From assembly GCF_005222695.1 (NCBI RefSeq), contig NZ_STGG01000015.1, forward strand, positions 1-34,728: a DNA stretch of 34,728 nt. The letters run 5' to 3'. Below are positions 8,611-16,920 of this stretch, piece by piece (positions within the stretch are counted from its first letter, which is position 1; the number at the start of each line of letters is the position of its first letter). The DNA is from Massilia sp. HP4. Its GTDB lineage: Bacteria; Pseudomonadota; Gammaproteobacteria; Burkholderiales; Burkholderiaceae_D. The notes under the pieces are model-generated. The model saw nothing but the letters and a program-made list of their open reading frames with translations. It did not search any database and was not told the DNA's origin. A program made the position numbers and the translations under genes.

Positions 8611-9558
8611 ATGGAAAACAGGTCGCATGCCCTGATGACCGGGATCTTCACGCTCGCGCTGCTGGTGGCCACCGTCTTGATCGGCCTCTGGTTCAACCGC
8701 GACAAGACCGAGCTGGTGCCCTACGAGATCGTCACCACCCAGTCGATCCCCGGCCTGAACCCGCAAGCCACGGTGCGCTACCGCGGCCTGGAGATCGGCC
8801 GCGTCGACGAGATCATCTTCGACCCGCGCGTCACCGGCCAGATCCTGATCAGGCTGTCGGTGGACGCCGCCTCGCCGATCACCAGCACCACCTACGCCAC
8901 CCTCGGCTACCAGGGCGTGACCGGCATCGCCTTCATCCAGCTCGACGACGAGCGCACCGGTTCGCCGCGCCTGCAGACGGGTGCAGATCGTACTGCCCGC
9001 ATCCCGCTGCGTCCGGGCCTGCTCGACCAGCTCGAAGACCGCGGCCTGGCGATCCTCGAGAAGGCCGAGAAGGTCACCGCCAGCCTCGACGAGCTGCTCA
9101 ACGACGAGAACCGCGGCAAGATCATCGGCGCCTTCGAGAGCGTCGACCGCGCCGCCGAGGCTTATGCCGCCATTCCGCAGCGCCTCGATCCGGTGCTCGA
9201 CCAGTTGCCGGCCCTGGTGAACAAGGTCGACCGCAGCATGGATTCGATCGACACCCTGGCCAGCAGCGCCACCTCGATGACCCGCAACTACGACCAGCTG
9301 GCGACCCGCCTGCAGGCGCCGGACGGCCCGATCGAGCGCCTGAACACGACCATCGGCGCGCTCGGCGCCGCCACCAGCGAACTGGAACTGGAAACCCTGC
9401 CGCACGTCGTGCGGATGACCGACGAAGCGCGCGCCTCGCTGCGCGCGGTGCGGCGCACCGCCAATTCGTTCTCCGACCGCCCGCAAAGCATCCTGTTCGG
9501 CACGCCGGGCGATGCCCCCGGCCCCGGCGAGCCGGGCTTCGTGCCCCCGACCAAATAA
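8611..9558 (+). CDS. MlaD-family (MCE-domain) substrate-binding protein
   Basis: The 315-residue protein has a membrane anchor at residues about 9-28, one MCE domain at about 37-115 (IPGLNPQATVRYRGLEIGRV is the characteristic start), and a long helical region afterwards that probably forms a periplasmic needle or oligomeric tube. It lies two bases after the ATPase stop. It would sit on the periplasmic side of the permease and pass lipids to or from it. It is longer than E. coli MlaD (about 183 residues), closer to the LetB/PqiB-type single-MCE proteins with helical tails. Confidence 0.9.
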   Translation: MENRSHALMTGIFTLALLVATVLIGLWFNRDKTELVPYEIVTTQSIPGLNPQATVRYRGLEIGRVDEIIFDPRVTGQILIRLSVDAASPITSTTYATLGYQGVTGIAFIQLDDERTGSPRLQTGADRTARIPLRPGLLDQLEDRGLAILEKAEKVTASLDELLNDENRGKIIGAFESVDRAAEAYAAIPQRLDPVLDQLPALVNKVDRSMDSIDTLASSATSMTRNYDQLATRLQAPDGPIERLNTTIGALGAATSELELETLPHVVRMTDEARASLRAVRRTANSFSDRPQSILFGTPGDAPGPGEPGFVPPTK

Positions 9559-9566
9559 GGACCATC

Positions 9567-10211
9567 GTGAATCGTCACACCTTCCGCTTACCCGCCTCCT
9601 CCACCTCGGCCGTCATCGCCGCCGTTGCCTGTGCACTGCTGCTGGCCGGCTGCGGCAGCCAGGAACGCGCGCAGAACACCGTCTACGACTTCGGCGCGCC
9701 GTCGCTGCGGCCATTCACTCCGGCAACGCCGCCCGCCTCGCCCCTGGCGATCGTGGTGATGGACGTCACCGGCCCCAGTGGCCTCGACACCGAGCGCATG
9801 TTCTACCGCCTGAACTATGCGGATGCCCAGCAGGCGCGCACCTATGCCAGCAGCCGCTGGAGCGCCACCCCGGTCGCCCTGGTCACCACCCGCATCAAGA
9901 CCCGCCTGTCGCAGGCGCACATGAAGGTGCTGTCGGCCACCGACGCCGCCAACGGCATCCCGATCCTGCGCATCGAGATCGACGATTTCGTGCACGCCTT
10001 CCAGAGCGAAGGCCAGAGCGAAGGCCGGATCATGCTGCGCGCCTCGGTGTTTACCGAACACCGCCTGGTCGACCAGCGCAGCTTCGAGCGCAGCACGCCG
10101 GCATCGAGCCAGGACGCGGCCGGCGGCGCGGCGGCGCTGGCGGCCAGCACCGACCAGCTGTCCGACGACATCGGCGCCTGGCTCGCCGCCCTGGACCTGC
10201 AAGGCAAATGA
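9567..10211 (+). CDS. ABC-type transport auxiliary lipoprotein, PqiC/DUF330-like
   Basis: The 214-residue protein starts with GTG at 9567, supported by AAGGA five bases upstream and by the signal peptide: hydrophobic residues 14-25 and lipobox LAGC with Cys29. The ORF is open far upstream, but that part overlaps the MCE gene in another frame and is not credible. After the lipobox the YDFGAPSLRP stretch, a VMDV strand and an RMFYRLNY motif fit the auxiliary lipoprotein family (PqiC, DUF330) that partners MCE transporters. It is probably anchored at the outer membrane or facing the periplasm. Its TGA overlaps the next ATG. Confidence 0.85.
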   Translation: MNRHTFRLPASSTSAVIAAVACALLLAGCGSQERAQNTVYDFGAPSLRPFTPATPPASPLAIVVMDVTGPSGLDTERMFYRLNYADAQQARTYASSRWSATPVALVTTRIKTRLSQAHMKVLSATDAANGIPILRIEIDDFVHAFQSEGQSEGRIMLRASVFTEHRLVDQRSFERSTPASSQDAAGGAAALAASTDQLSDDIGAWLAALDLQGK

Positions 10212-11350
10212 CCGAAGCGGAAGTCACGGCAGAAGTAGCGGCCGGCCGCTCGCGCGGCTCGCCGATCGTGCGCGCCGCGCTGCTGGCCTACCTGCTCCTG
10301 ATCGTCTACGCCAGCTGGTTCCCGTTCACCGGCTGGCGCGACAGCGGCATCTCGCCGCTGGCCTTCCTCAACCTCGTCAAGCAGCGCTACTGGACCGGCT
10401 TCGACGCCGGCGTCAACATCGTCGGCTACATCCCGTTCGGCATGCTGCTGGTGCTGGCGATGTATCCGCGCGTGCGCAGCGTGTGGGCGGTGCTGCTGGC
10501 CACGCTCGCCGGGCTGCTCACCACTGGCACGATGGAAGCGGTGCAGACCTACCTGCCCAGCCGCGTGCCGTCGAACCTCGACTTCGTCACCAATGCCGGC
10601 GGCTGCTTCCTCGGCGCCATCTTCGGCGCGCTGTGGGCCCCAGGCCTGCTCGACCGCAGCCGCCTGTTCAAGCTGCGCCAGCGCTGGTTCGCGCCGCACG
10701 CCAGCCAGGGCCTGGTGCTGGTGGCCATGTGGCCGCTGGCCCAGATCTACCCGCAAAGCTATTTGTTCGGCCATGGCCAGGTGCTGCCGATCCTGTCCGG
10801 CTGGCTGTCGTCCTGGTTCGACACCGAGATCGACCTGGTGGCCCTGCTGCGCCCCGGCGACGACATCATGAGCGTGGAGCAGTACTGGCTGTCCGAAACC
10901 ATCATTACCGCCTGCGGCATGACCGGCGCGGCGCTGACCCTGATGTGCCTGGTGCGCCGCGGCGCGCCGCGCTTCTGGCTGATGCTGGCGCTGCTGGCCA
11001 GCGCACTGGTGGTGAAGGCTTTCTCGAGTTCGCTGCTGTTCCGGCCCGATAACGCCCTGGTCTGGGTCACGCCCGGCGCCGAAGGCGGCTTCCTGATCGG
11101 CCTGATCATGCTGTCCGGCCTGGTGTTCGCGCCGCAGGTGGCCCAACGCCGGCTGGCGGTCGTGACCCTGATCCTGGCCCTGGTCGTGGTCAATACGATT
11201 CCGGTGAACCCGTATTTCTCATCGACCCTGCAGGGCTGGGTGCAAGGCAAGTTCCTCAACTTCAATGGGGCGGCCGAGGGCCTGGCGCTGGCCTGGCCCT
11301 TCGTCGCCCTCTGGTTCCTGCTGCTGCCCTCGCATAAACTGAATCGGTAG
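10208..11350 (+). CDS. VanZ-family multi-pass membrane protein
   Basis: The 380-residue protein overlaps the lipoprotein gene by ATGA, which points to translational coupling. The N-terminal 130 residues fit the VanZ family (YASWFPFTGW, NIVGYIPFGMLL, EAVQTYLPSRVPSNLD, TNAGG). The C-terminal half adds several hydrophobic segments. VanZ proteins affect sensitivity to glycopeptides and envelope properties, but the molecular function is unknown. Its position at the end of the MCE transporter operon suggests a role in the envelope, which is inference. Confidence 0.85.
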   Translation: MTEAEVTAEVAAGRSRGSPIVRAALLAYLLLIVYASWFPFTGWRDSGISPLAFLNLVKQRYWTGFDAGVNIVGYIPFGMLLVLAMYPRVRSVWAVLLATLAGLLTTGTMEAVQTYLPSRVPSNLDFVTNAGGCFLGAIFGALWAPGLLDRSRLFKLRQRWFAPHASQGLVLVAMWPLAQIYPQSYLFGHGQVLPILSGWLSSWFDTEIDLVALLRPGDDIMSVEQYWLSETIITACGMTGAALTLMCLVRRGAPRFWLMLALLASALVVKAFSSSLLFRPDNALVWVTPGAEGGFLIGLIMLSGLVFAPQVAQRRLAVVTLILALVVVNTIPVNPYFSSTLQGWVQGKFLNFNGAAEGLALAWPFVALWFLLLPSHKLNR

Positions 11351-11405
11351 CAGGTATCATGGCGTTTTGGCGCGATGCCATGCCACTCTTTCCAACGAGA
11401 ACGAC

Positions 11406-11741
11406 ATGAACGACCCTGTGAACGAAGAACAGTTTTACAAGCATCATGTATTTTTCTGCATGAACGAACGCGAAGGCAAGGATGCGCGCCCGAGCTGCGG
11501 CAAGTGCGGCGCCGAGAAGGCGCAGAAGCATGCCAAGAAGCGCATCAAGGAACTGGAACTGAGCGGCCAGGGCAAGGTGCGCATCAACCAGTCCGGCTGC
11601 CTCGACCGCTGCGAGGAAGGCCCGGTGCTCGTGGTCTACCCCGAAGGCACCTGGTATACCTATGTCGACAATGACGACATCGACGACATCATCGATACCC
11701 ACCTGGTCGGCGGCAAGGTCGTCGACCGCCTCAAGATCTGA
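11406..11741 (+). CDS. Thioredoxin-fold (2Fe-2S) ferredoxin-like protein
   Basis: The 111-residue protein has Cys in FFCMNE, then SCGKCG, then SGCLDRCEEGP, the spacing of the thioredoxin-like 2Fe-2S ferredoxin family. PVLVVYPEGTWY is the typical strand after the last Cys pair. The cluster would make it an electron carrier; the partner is not evident. The start ATG 11406 was chosen because it gives the usual short N-terminus (MNDPVNEEQFY). The gene ends 15 bp before the hydrolase gene, so the two may be co-transcribed. Confidence 0.88.
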   Translation: MNDPVNEEQFYKHHVFFCMNEREGKDARPSCGKCGAEKAQKHAKKRIKELELSGQGKVRINQSGCLDRCEEGPVLVVYPEGTWYTYVDNDDIDDIIDTHLVGGKVVDRLKI

Positions 11742-11756
11742 CCGACAACAAGGCCC

Positions 11757-12386
11757 ATGAATATCCATTCGCACAAATTTGAACTCGACGGCCCCGCCGG
11801 CAAGATGCAGTGCCTGCTCGACCTGCCTGAAGGCGAGCCGCGAGGCGTCGCCCTGGTCGCCCACCCGCATCCGCTGTATGGCGGCACCATGGAGAACAAG
11901 GTGGCCCAGACCCTGGCGCGCACCTTCGTGACGCTGGGCTATGCGGCGGCCCGCTTCAATTTTCGTGGCGTGGGCGAATCCGAAGGCGTGCACGACGAGG
12001 GCCGCGGTGAGGTCGACGACATGGCCGTCATGTATGCCCACATGCGCGAGAAATACCCGAACCTGCCGATCACGCTCACCGGTTTCTCGTTCGGCACCTT
12101 CGTGCAGGCGCAATTCGCACTGCGCCTGGCGGCCGAGGGCCAGCCGGCCGAGCGCCTGGTGCTGGTCGGCACCGCGGCGGGCAAGTGGCCGATGCCGCAG
12201 GTGCCTGAAGACACGATCCTGATCCATGGCGAACTGGACGATACTATTACCCTGCAGGAAGTTTTCGAGTGGGCACGGCCGCTCGACCTGCCCGTGACCG
12301 TCATTACGGGCGCCGACCACTTCTTCCATCGCAAGCTCGGCCACATTAAAAATCTCGTGATTCAACTGTGGCGACGTGACATTTAG
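11757..12386 (+). CDS. Alpha/beta hydrolase (CAP20-like)
   Basis: This compact 209-residue hydrolase has nucleophile motif G-F-S-F-G (LTGFSFGTF), an acid candidate in HGELDD and His in GADHFFH. The HPHPLYGGTMENKV and FNFRGVGESEG stretches are hallmarks of the small bacterial hydrolases annotated as CAP20-like. The substrate is unknown. It lies 15 bp after the ferredoxin-like gene, and such pairs are common in this group of bacteria. Confidence 0.88.
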   Translation: MNIHSHKFELDGPAGKMQCLLDLPEGEPRGVALVAHPHPLYGGTMENKVAQTLARTFVTLGYAAARFNFRGVGESEGVHDEGRGEVDDMAVMYAHMREKYPNLPITLTGFSFGTFVQAQFALRLAAEGQPAERLVLVGTAAGKWPMPQVPEDTILIHGELDDTITLQEVFEWARPLDLPVTVITGADHFFHRKLGHIKNLVIQLWRRDI

Positions 12387-12406
12387 TCGTCACACTCCCC
12401 TATAAT
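12376..12406 (+). promoter_or_regulatory. Promoter of the D,D-carboxypeptidase gene
   Basis: A perfect TATAAT lies at 12401-12406. The -35 is weaker: GTGACA (12376-12381) at a 19-bp spacing, or GACATT (12378-12383) at 17 bp. Transcription from here gives an mRNA leader of about 75 nt that contains the hairpin at 12422-12446. Confidence 0.55.
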
Positions 12407-12421
12407 AAATCCCTTCTCTTG

Positions 12422-12446
12422 AGGCAATGCCTTACTGGCATTGCCT
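12422..12446 (+). other. Hairpin in the 5' leader of the carboxypeptidase mRNA
   Basis: AGGCAATGCC and GGCATTGCCT form a perfect 10-bp stem around TTACT. No T run follows, so it is not a standard terminator. It lies between the predicted promoter and the ATG at 12490, and may protect the mRNA or take part in control. Confidence 0.5.
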
Positions 12447-12489
12447 TGCGCTCCACCACCGCCTTATCTATATTGACGAAATTCTCTCC

Positions 12490-13635
12490 ATGAAAAAACT
12501 GTTAGCGGCCTTCGCCGCCAGCCTGGTGATGGTCTCGGCCAGTGCGCAAAACGTGCCCGCGCCCGCCATCGCCGCCAAATCGTGGTTGCTGCTCGACGCG
12601 ACGAGCGGCCAGGTCATCGCATCGCAAGAGCAGAACATGCGCATCGAACCGGCATCGCTGACCAAGGTCATGACGGCCTACGTCGCCTTTGCCGCGATCC
12701 GTGACAAGCGCATCGCCCTGAACCAGATGGTGAACGTGTCCGAGCGTGCCTGGAAGGTCGACGCCAGCAGCTCGAAGATGTTCATCGATCCGCGCGTGCC
12801 GGTCTCGATCGACGACCTGCTGCACGGCCTGATGATCCAGTCGGGCAACGACGCGGCCGTGGCGATCGCCGAGGCGGTCGCCGGCGACGAAGCCACCTTC
12901 GTCACCCTGATGAACCGCGAAGCGCAGCGCATGGGCCTGAAAGGCACCCGCTTCGCCAACCCGCACGGCCTGCCGGACGCGAACAACTATTCGACCGCGG
13001 CCGACCTGGCGCAGCTGGCGAAATTCGTGATCCGCGACTTCCCCGAGCTGTACAAGATCGACTCGATCAAGCAGTTCACCTACAACAAGATCACCCAGCA
13101 GAACCGCAACCGCCTGCTGTGGCTGGACCCGACCGTGGACGGCATGAAGACCGGCCACACCAACTCGTCGGGCTACAGCATGATCACCTCGGCGCGCCGG
13201 CCCAACGGCAGCACCGGCGAACGCCGCCTGATCTCGGTGGTGCTGGGCACCAGCTCGACCGACGTACGTACCCAGGAAAGCCAGAAGCTCCTGAATTGGG
13301 GCTTCCAGAACTTCGACACCGTCAAGCTGTATTCGAAAGGACAGGCGATCCAGACCCCGTCGATCTGGAAGGGTTCGCAGTCGACCGTCAAGATCGGCTT
13401 TACCAATGACATCCTGGTCACCGTGCCGAAGGGCGTGGCGGGCAAACTGAAACCGGTGCTGGAGCGCCGCGATCCGCTGGTCGCGCCGCTGGCGCTGAAC
13501 GGCCAGGTCGGCACCCTCAAGATGACGGTCGACGGCCGGCCGCTGCTGTCGCTGCCGGTGGTGGCGCTGGAAGAAGTGCAGGAAGCGAGCATCTTCGGGC
13601 GTGCCTGGGATTCGATGCGTCTCTGGATGCAGTAA
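12490..13635 (+). CDS. D-alanyl-D-alanine carboxypeptidase (PBP5/6 family)
   Basis: The 381-residue penicillin-binding protein removes the terminal D-Ala from peptidoglycan pentapeptides. The signal peptide spans residues 1-19 (cleavage near ASA-QN). The three active-site motifs are S56-L-T-K59, S118-G-N120 and K220-T-G222. The C-terminal part (about 280-360) is the PBP5-type beta domain, and the last residues (FGRAWDSMRLWMQ) can form the amphipathic membrane anchor typical of DacA and DacC. The start at 12490 was chosen for the signal peptide; the ORF is open 21 codons further. It is followed by a strong terminator, so it is probably a single-gene unit. Confidence 0.95.
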   Translation: MKKLLAAFAASLVMVSASAQNVPAPAIAAKSWLLLDATSGQVIASQEQNMRIEPASLTKVMTAYVAFAAIRDKRIALNQMVNVSERAWKVDASSSKMFIDPRVPVSIDDLLHGLMIQSGNDAAVAIAEAVAGDEATFVTLMNREAQRMGLKGTRFANPHGLPDANNYSTAADLAQLAKFVIRDFPELYKIDSIKQFTYNKITQQNRNRLLWLDPTVDGMKTGHTNSSGYSMITSARRPNGSTGERRLISVVLGTSSTDVRTQESQKLLNWGFQNFDTVKLYSKGQAIQTPSIWKGSQSTVKIGFTNDILVTVPKGVAGKLKPVLERRDPLVAPLALNGQVGTLKMTVDGRPLLSLPVVALEEVQEASIFGRAWDSMRLWMQ

Positions 13636-13656
13636 TCCGGTTTTAGCTCTGCCAAG

Positions 13657-13690
13657 GCCCGTCCGCGCGTCATGCCGGACGGGCTTTTTT
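13657..13690 (+). terminator. Rho-independent terminator after the carboxypeptidase gene
   Basis: GCCCGTCCG (13657-13665) and CGGACGGGC (13676-13684) form a perfect 9-bp GC-rich stem with a 10-base loop, followed directly by six T. Confidence 0.93.
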
Positions 13691-13703
13691 CATGCAGGAC
13701 GGC

Positions 13704-13734
13704 TGGCGCAAGGCCTGCCGCAGGCCGCTATAAT
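13704..13734 (+). promoter_or_regulatory. Promoter of the YdhF-like reductase with palindromic spacer
   Basis: TATAAT at 13729-13734 is perfect. The -35 is poor (around TGGCGC). Between them lies a palindrome, GGCCTG-CCG-CAGGCC (13712-13726), in the place where a repressor would block RNA polymerase. The CsoR-family regulator encoded two genes on is an obvious but untested candidate. Confidence 0.45.
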
Positions 13735-13765
13735 CATGCGATCCTGTCATGACGAAAGAACCGCG

Positions 13766-14689
13766 ATGCCGCAAGCGCCTGCCCAACCTGTCTTCCCCCG
13801 CATCCCGACCCGCGAAGGCGGCCTCGAACTGTCGCGTATCGTGGCCGGCATGTGGCGCATGACGGAATGGGACATGCCGGTCGCGGCCCGGGTCGAATTC
13901 ATCGAGCAGTGCATCGCGCTGGGCGTGACCTCGTTCGACCACGCCGACATCTATGGCAACTACGGCGTCGAGGAACTGTTTGGCGCCGCCCTGCGCGCGC
14001 AACCGTCGCTGCGCGACCGCATCCAACTGGTGAGCAAGTGCGGCATCAAGCTGGTATCGAAGGCGCGCCCCGGCCACACGATCCAGCACTACGACACCAG
14101 CGCCAGCCACATCATGGCGTCGGCCGAGGAGTCGCTGCGCAAGCTCGGCACCGACCGCCTCGACCTGCTGCTGATCCACCGCCCGGATCCGCTGATGGAG
14201 TTCGACGAGATCGCCGCTGCCTTCGCGCGCCTGAAACAGGACGGCAAGGTCCTGCACTTCGGCGTATCGAACTTCACGCGCCACCAGTTCGAGTCGCTGA
14301 ATCGCCGCATCGCGCTGGCCACCAACCAGGTCGAATTCTCGCCGCTGCACACTGCGCCGATGTTCGACGAAACCTTCGACGGGCTGCAAGACCTGGGCAT
14401 CGCGCCGATGATCTGGTCGCCGCTTGGCGGCGGCCGCCTGTTCGACGCGCTCGACGAACGCGGCGCGACGCTGCGCCAGGTGATCCAGGACATCGCCGAC
14501 CGCATCGGCCAACCGTTCTGCAGCGTGGTGTTTGCGTGGATCATGCGCCTGCCCTGCCGTCCGATTCCGCTGACCGGCAGCGGGCGCATCGTGGCGATCC
14601 GCGAAGCGGTGCTGGGCGCCAGCTTCGAGCTCGAACGCGAGGACTGGTTCCGCATCCTGCGCGCCGCGCGCGGACACGAGGTGGCCTGA
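13766..14689 (+). CDS. Aldo/keto reductase, YdhF-like
   Basis: The 307-residue reductase has the complete catalytic tetrad: Asp58 and Tyr63 (FDHADIYG), Lys91 (VSKCG) and His138 (LLIHRPDP). The sequences HADIYGNYGVEELFG, LLIHRPDPLM, HFGVSNFT and SPLGGGRLF match what I recall of E. coli YdhF very closely. The physiological substrate of that family is not established. The start ATG 13766 (MPQAPAQPVF) was chosen for family length; its ribosome-binding site is weak. A single base separates its TGA from the ATG of the CsoR-family gene, so the two are likely one transcript. Confidence 0.9.
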   Translation: MPQAPAQPVFPRIPTREGGLELSRIVAGMWRMTEWDMPVAARVEFIEQCIALGVTSFDHADIYGNYGVEELFGAALRAQPSLRDRIQLVSKCGIKLVSKARPGHTIQHYDTSASHIMASAEESLRKLGTDRLDLLLIHRPDPLMEFDEIAAAFARLKQDGKVLHFGVSNFTRHQFESLNRRIALATNQVEFSPLHTAPMFDETFDGLQDLGIAPMIWSPLGGGRLFDALDERGATLRQVIQDIADRIGQPFCSVVFAWIMRLPCRPIPLTGSGRIVAIREAVLGASFELEREDWFRILRAARGHEVA

Positions 14690-14690
14690 G

Positions 14691-15002
14691 ATGGTCGAGG
14701 GCCCGCTCCGCATCGTCGAGGGGAAGGCCCTCAGCGCACAGCAGAAGAAAGACCTGATGAACCGGCTGGCGCGGATCGAGGGCCAGCTGCGCGGCGTGCA
14801 AAAGCTGATCGCGCTGGCCGACTCGCCCTCGGACTGCGACGCGGTGGCGCAGCAGATGGCGGCGGCGCGCAAGGCGCTCGACCGCTCCTTCGTGCAACTG
14901 TTGACCTCATCGATCCTGACCCAGACCGGCGACGCCGAGGACCTGGACGACGCGCGTTCCCGCGCGGCTCACCTGGCGGCAATGCTCGACAAGTTCGCCT
15001 AA
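14691..15002 (+). CDS. CsoR/RcnR-family regulator with incomplete metal site
   Basis: The 103-residue all-helical protein has the CsoR hallmark (NRLARIEGQLRGVQKLI) and the DCDAVAQQMAAARKAL helix. Against Mycobacterium CsoR (Cys36, His61, Cys65) only the first ligand, Cys49 here, is kept: the His position is Ser74 and the second Cys position is Gln78. It is therefore unlikely to bind Cu(I) in the standard way and may sense an electrophile or nothing at all. It is one base after the reductase gene, so it may report on an aldehyde handled by that enzyme (inference). An internal ATG at residue 23 is a less likely start. Confidence 0.85.
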   Translation: MVEGPLRIVEGKALSAQQKKDLMNRLARIEGQLRGVQKLIALADSPSDCDAVAQQMAAARKALDRSFVQLLTSSILTQTGDAEDLDDARSRAAHLAAMLDKFA

Positions 15003-15023
15003 GAACCTCGACGGCTGCGCCGA

Positions 15024-15818
15024 TCAGTCTTCGAATACTTTTGGCGGCGCCACGCCGCGCCAGCCGAGCTTCCAGCCGATGTTGAGCAGCAAGGTCACGC
15101 ACACATAGACCAGGAAGAACAGCACGAAGAAGCGCTCCTGCAGCACCGCCAGCACGACCAGGCATACGCCCAGCAGCGCCAGCATGACCTTGCCCTTCGG
15201 ATGCTTGGAGCTCGGGAAGCGGATGGTGGAGACCATCAACGCGCCGACGCAGACCATCAGCGCGCACACCATGAAGGCAGCCCCCACCGAAATCACGGGA
15301 TCGGGCCAGGCCACCACCACCGACGCCACGCAGGCCGCGCCGGCGGTAATCGGCATGCCGACGAAGTAGCGCGGGTCGGTGCGGCCATGGCTGATATTGA
15401 AACGCGCCAGGCGCAGTGCGCCGCAGGTGACAAACACGAAGCAGGCCAGGCCGCCCATGCGCTCGAGGGTCGGGTGCAGGTCGCCCAGCTGGCTGAAACC
15501 GTAGCAGTACAGCAGCAGGCCGGGCGCGCAGCCGAAATTCATGACGTCGGCGATCGAGTCGAGCTGCACGCCGAAGCTGGACTGGGTATTGGTGGCGCGC
15601 GCCACGAAGCCGTCGAGCGCGTCGAACACGCCGGCCAGCACCAGCAGGATCGCCGCCAGGCGGAAATCGCCCGGGTCGCCGATGCGCGCGTTATCGACCG
15701 AGATCACGATGCTGCCGAAGCCGCAGGCAATCGACAGCAGCGTGACGAAACTGGGCAAAGCAAACTTGGCGCGCGCGAGGCGTTGCTGGTTAGATAGCTT
15801 CAATGGTCGACTCGACAA
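15024..15818 (-). CDS. pssA: CDP-alcohol phosphatidyltransferase, phosphatidylserine-synthase-like
   Basis: The 264-residue multi-pass membrane enzyme carries the full CDP-alcohol phosphotransferase motif: Asp66-xx-Asp69-Gly70-xx-Ala73-Arg74, Gly83, Asp87 and Asp91. GALRLARFN and the GMPITAGAA loop are typical of COG1183 phosphatidylserine synthases, which join serine to CDP-diacylglycerol. Another CDP-alcohol transferase activity cannot be excluded. The start is TTG at 15818: a TAG lies seven codons upstream and there is no ATG between it and the conserved region; another TTG is five codons downstream. It is convergent with the CsoR-family gene with 21 bp between stops. Confidence 0.8.
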   Translation of the reverse strand: MSSRPLKLSNQQRLARAKFALPSFVTLLSIACGFGSIVISVDNARIGDPGDFRLAAILLVLAGVFDALDGFVARATNTQSSFGVQLDSIADVMNFGCAPGLLLYCYGFSQLGDLHPTLERMGGLACFVFVTCGALRLARFNISHGRTDPRYFVGMPITAGAACVASVVVAWPDPVISVGAAFMVCALMVCVGALMVSTIRFPSSKHPKGKVMLALLGVCLVVLAVLQERFFVLFFLVYVCVTLLLNIGWKLGWRGVAPPKVFED

Positions 15819-15945
15819 GGCAAATATTGGCTTATTCTACAGGGTGGCCTACAAGGGTGTTGCGCAATGGTCGCAGCGCAGTTCATGATCGCCGGTTTTG
15901 GCCTAGAATGACGCTCCACGCATACGTATTGACAGGAGTTGCAAA

Positions 15946-16920
15946 ATGAGCTATGCGCCACGTTGGCGGACAATCGCCGCGGCCCTGGGAGCCGCGCTGG
16001 CCCTTGCTGCATGCGGCGATGGCGTCAGCGACAGCCAGGACTCCCCGGTCATCGGCGGCGGCACGGCGGTTGCGCCCAACCCGGCGGCGCCGGAACCGAC
16101 TGCCACACCAGGCGCGAACGCTCCGGTCTTGAGCGGCAACATCGCCCTCGATGGCCGCAACTGGATCAATTACCGGCGTGGCCAGATCGGCGTGCCGGCC
16201 GTGACCCAGAACGCGCAGATCGACAACGCCGCCCTCGGACACTCGGAATACCAGCGGATCAACAACCTGATGAGCCACGACCAGGAACCGGGCCGGCAGG
16301 GCTTTACCGGCGCCGACCTCGGCGACCGCCTGGCCGCGGCCAGCTACACGCTCGACCGCAACCGCGGCTTCGCCTACGGCGAAGTCATCTCCGGCACCAA
16401 TAACCGCTCCGGCTTTTTCATGGTGGAAGAGCTGATCACGGCGATCTACCACCGCTTCGTAGTCTTCGAGCCGATGTTCCGCGAGCTGGGCACCGGCGTT
16501 GCCACCTCGGCCAGCGGCTATAACTATTTCACTGCCGATTTCGCCAGCCGCAACGGCTATGGTCCGGGCATCGCGCGCGGCACGATCGTCACCTGGCCGT
16601 TCAACGGCCAGACCGAGGTGCCTGCCAACTTCTTCAGCAATACCGAGCAACCCGATCCGGTCCCGGACCGCAACGAGGTCGGCTATCCCATCAGCGTGCA
16701 CGCCAACCTCGATGCGACGCTGACGGTTTCCAGCTTCACGGTGCGCCCGCGCGGCGGCGCCGCGCTGCAGGTGCTGCGCGTCGATCCGCTCGGCAGCAAG
16801 ACGGCGGCCTCCATCGTGCCCCTGCTCCCGCTGCGCGCGGCCACGACCTACGAGGTCGAATTCACTGGTACGGTCAATGGCGCGGCGGTCACGCGCGCCT
16901 GGTCGTTCACGACGCGGTGA
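15946..16920 (+). CDS. CAP/SCP-domain lipoprotein with C-terminal Ig-like domain
   Basis: The 324-residue secreted protein starts with a lipoprotein signal peptide (lipobox LAAC, Cys23). A Pro/Ala/Thr-rich linker (about 38-60) is followed by a CAP-superfamily domain: N-x-x-R-x-x-x-G-VPAV start, then ALGHSEYQR and NNLMSHDQ with the His residues expected in the CAP site. Residues about 235-324 look like a Big_5/fibronectin-like beta-sandwich (PISVHANLDATLTVSSFTV, then TTYEVEFTGTVNG). CAP proteins bind lipids or cell-wall material or act as toxins; the role here is unknown. AGGAG before the ATG supports the start. Its last bases overlap the next gene as GTGA. Confidence 0.82.
   Translation: MSYAPRWRTIAAALGAALALAACGDGVSDSQDSPVIGGGTAVAPNPAAPEPTATPGANAPVLSGNIALDGRNWINYRRGQIGVPAVTQNAQIDNAALGHSEYQRINNLMSHDQEPGRQGFTGADLGDRLAAASYTLDRNRGFAYGEVISGTNNRSGFFMVEELITAIYHRFVVFEPMFRELGTGVATSASGYNYFTADFASRNGYGPGIARGTIVTWPFNGQTEVPANFFSNTEQPDPVPDRNEVGYPISVHANLDATLTVSSFTVRPRGGAALQVLRVDPLGSKTAASIVPLLPLRAATTYEVEFTGTVNGAAVTRAWSFTTR

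Noticed and set aside
8589..9566. Upstream extension of the auxiliary lipoprotein ORF
   Set aside because: It overlaps the MCE gene in another frame. The signal peptide and ribosome-binding site place the start at 9567.
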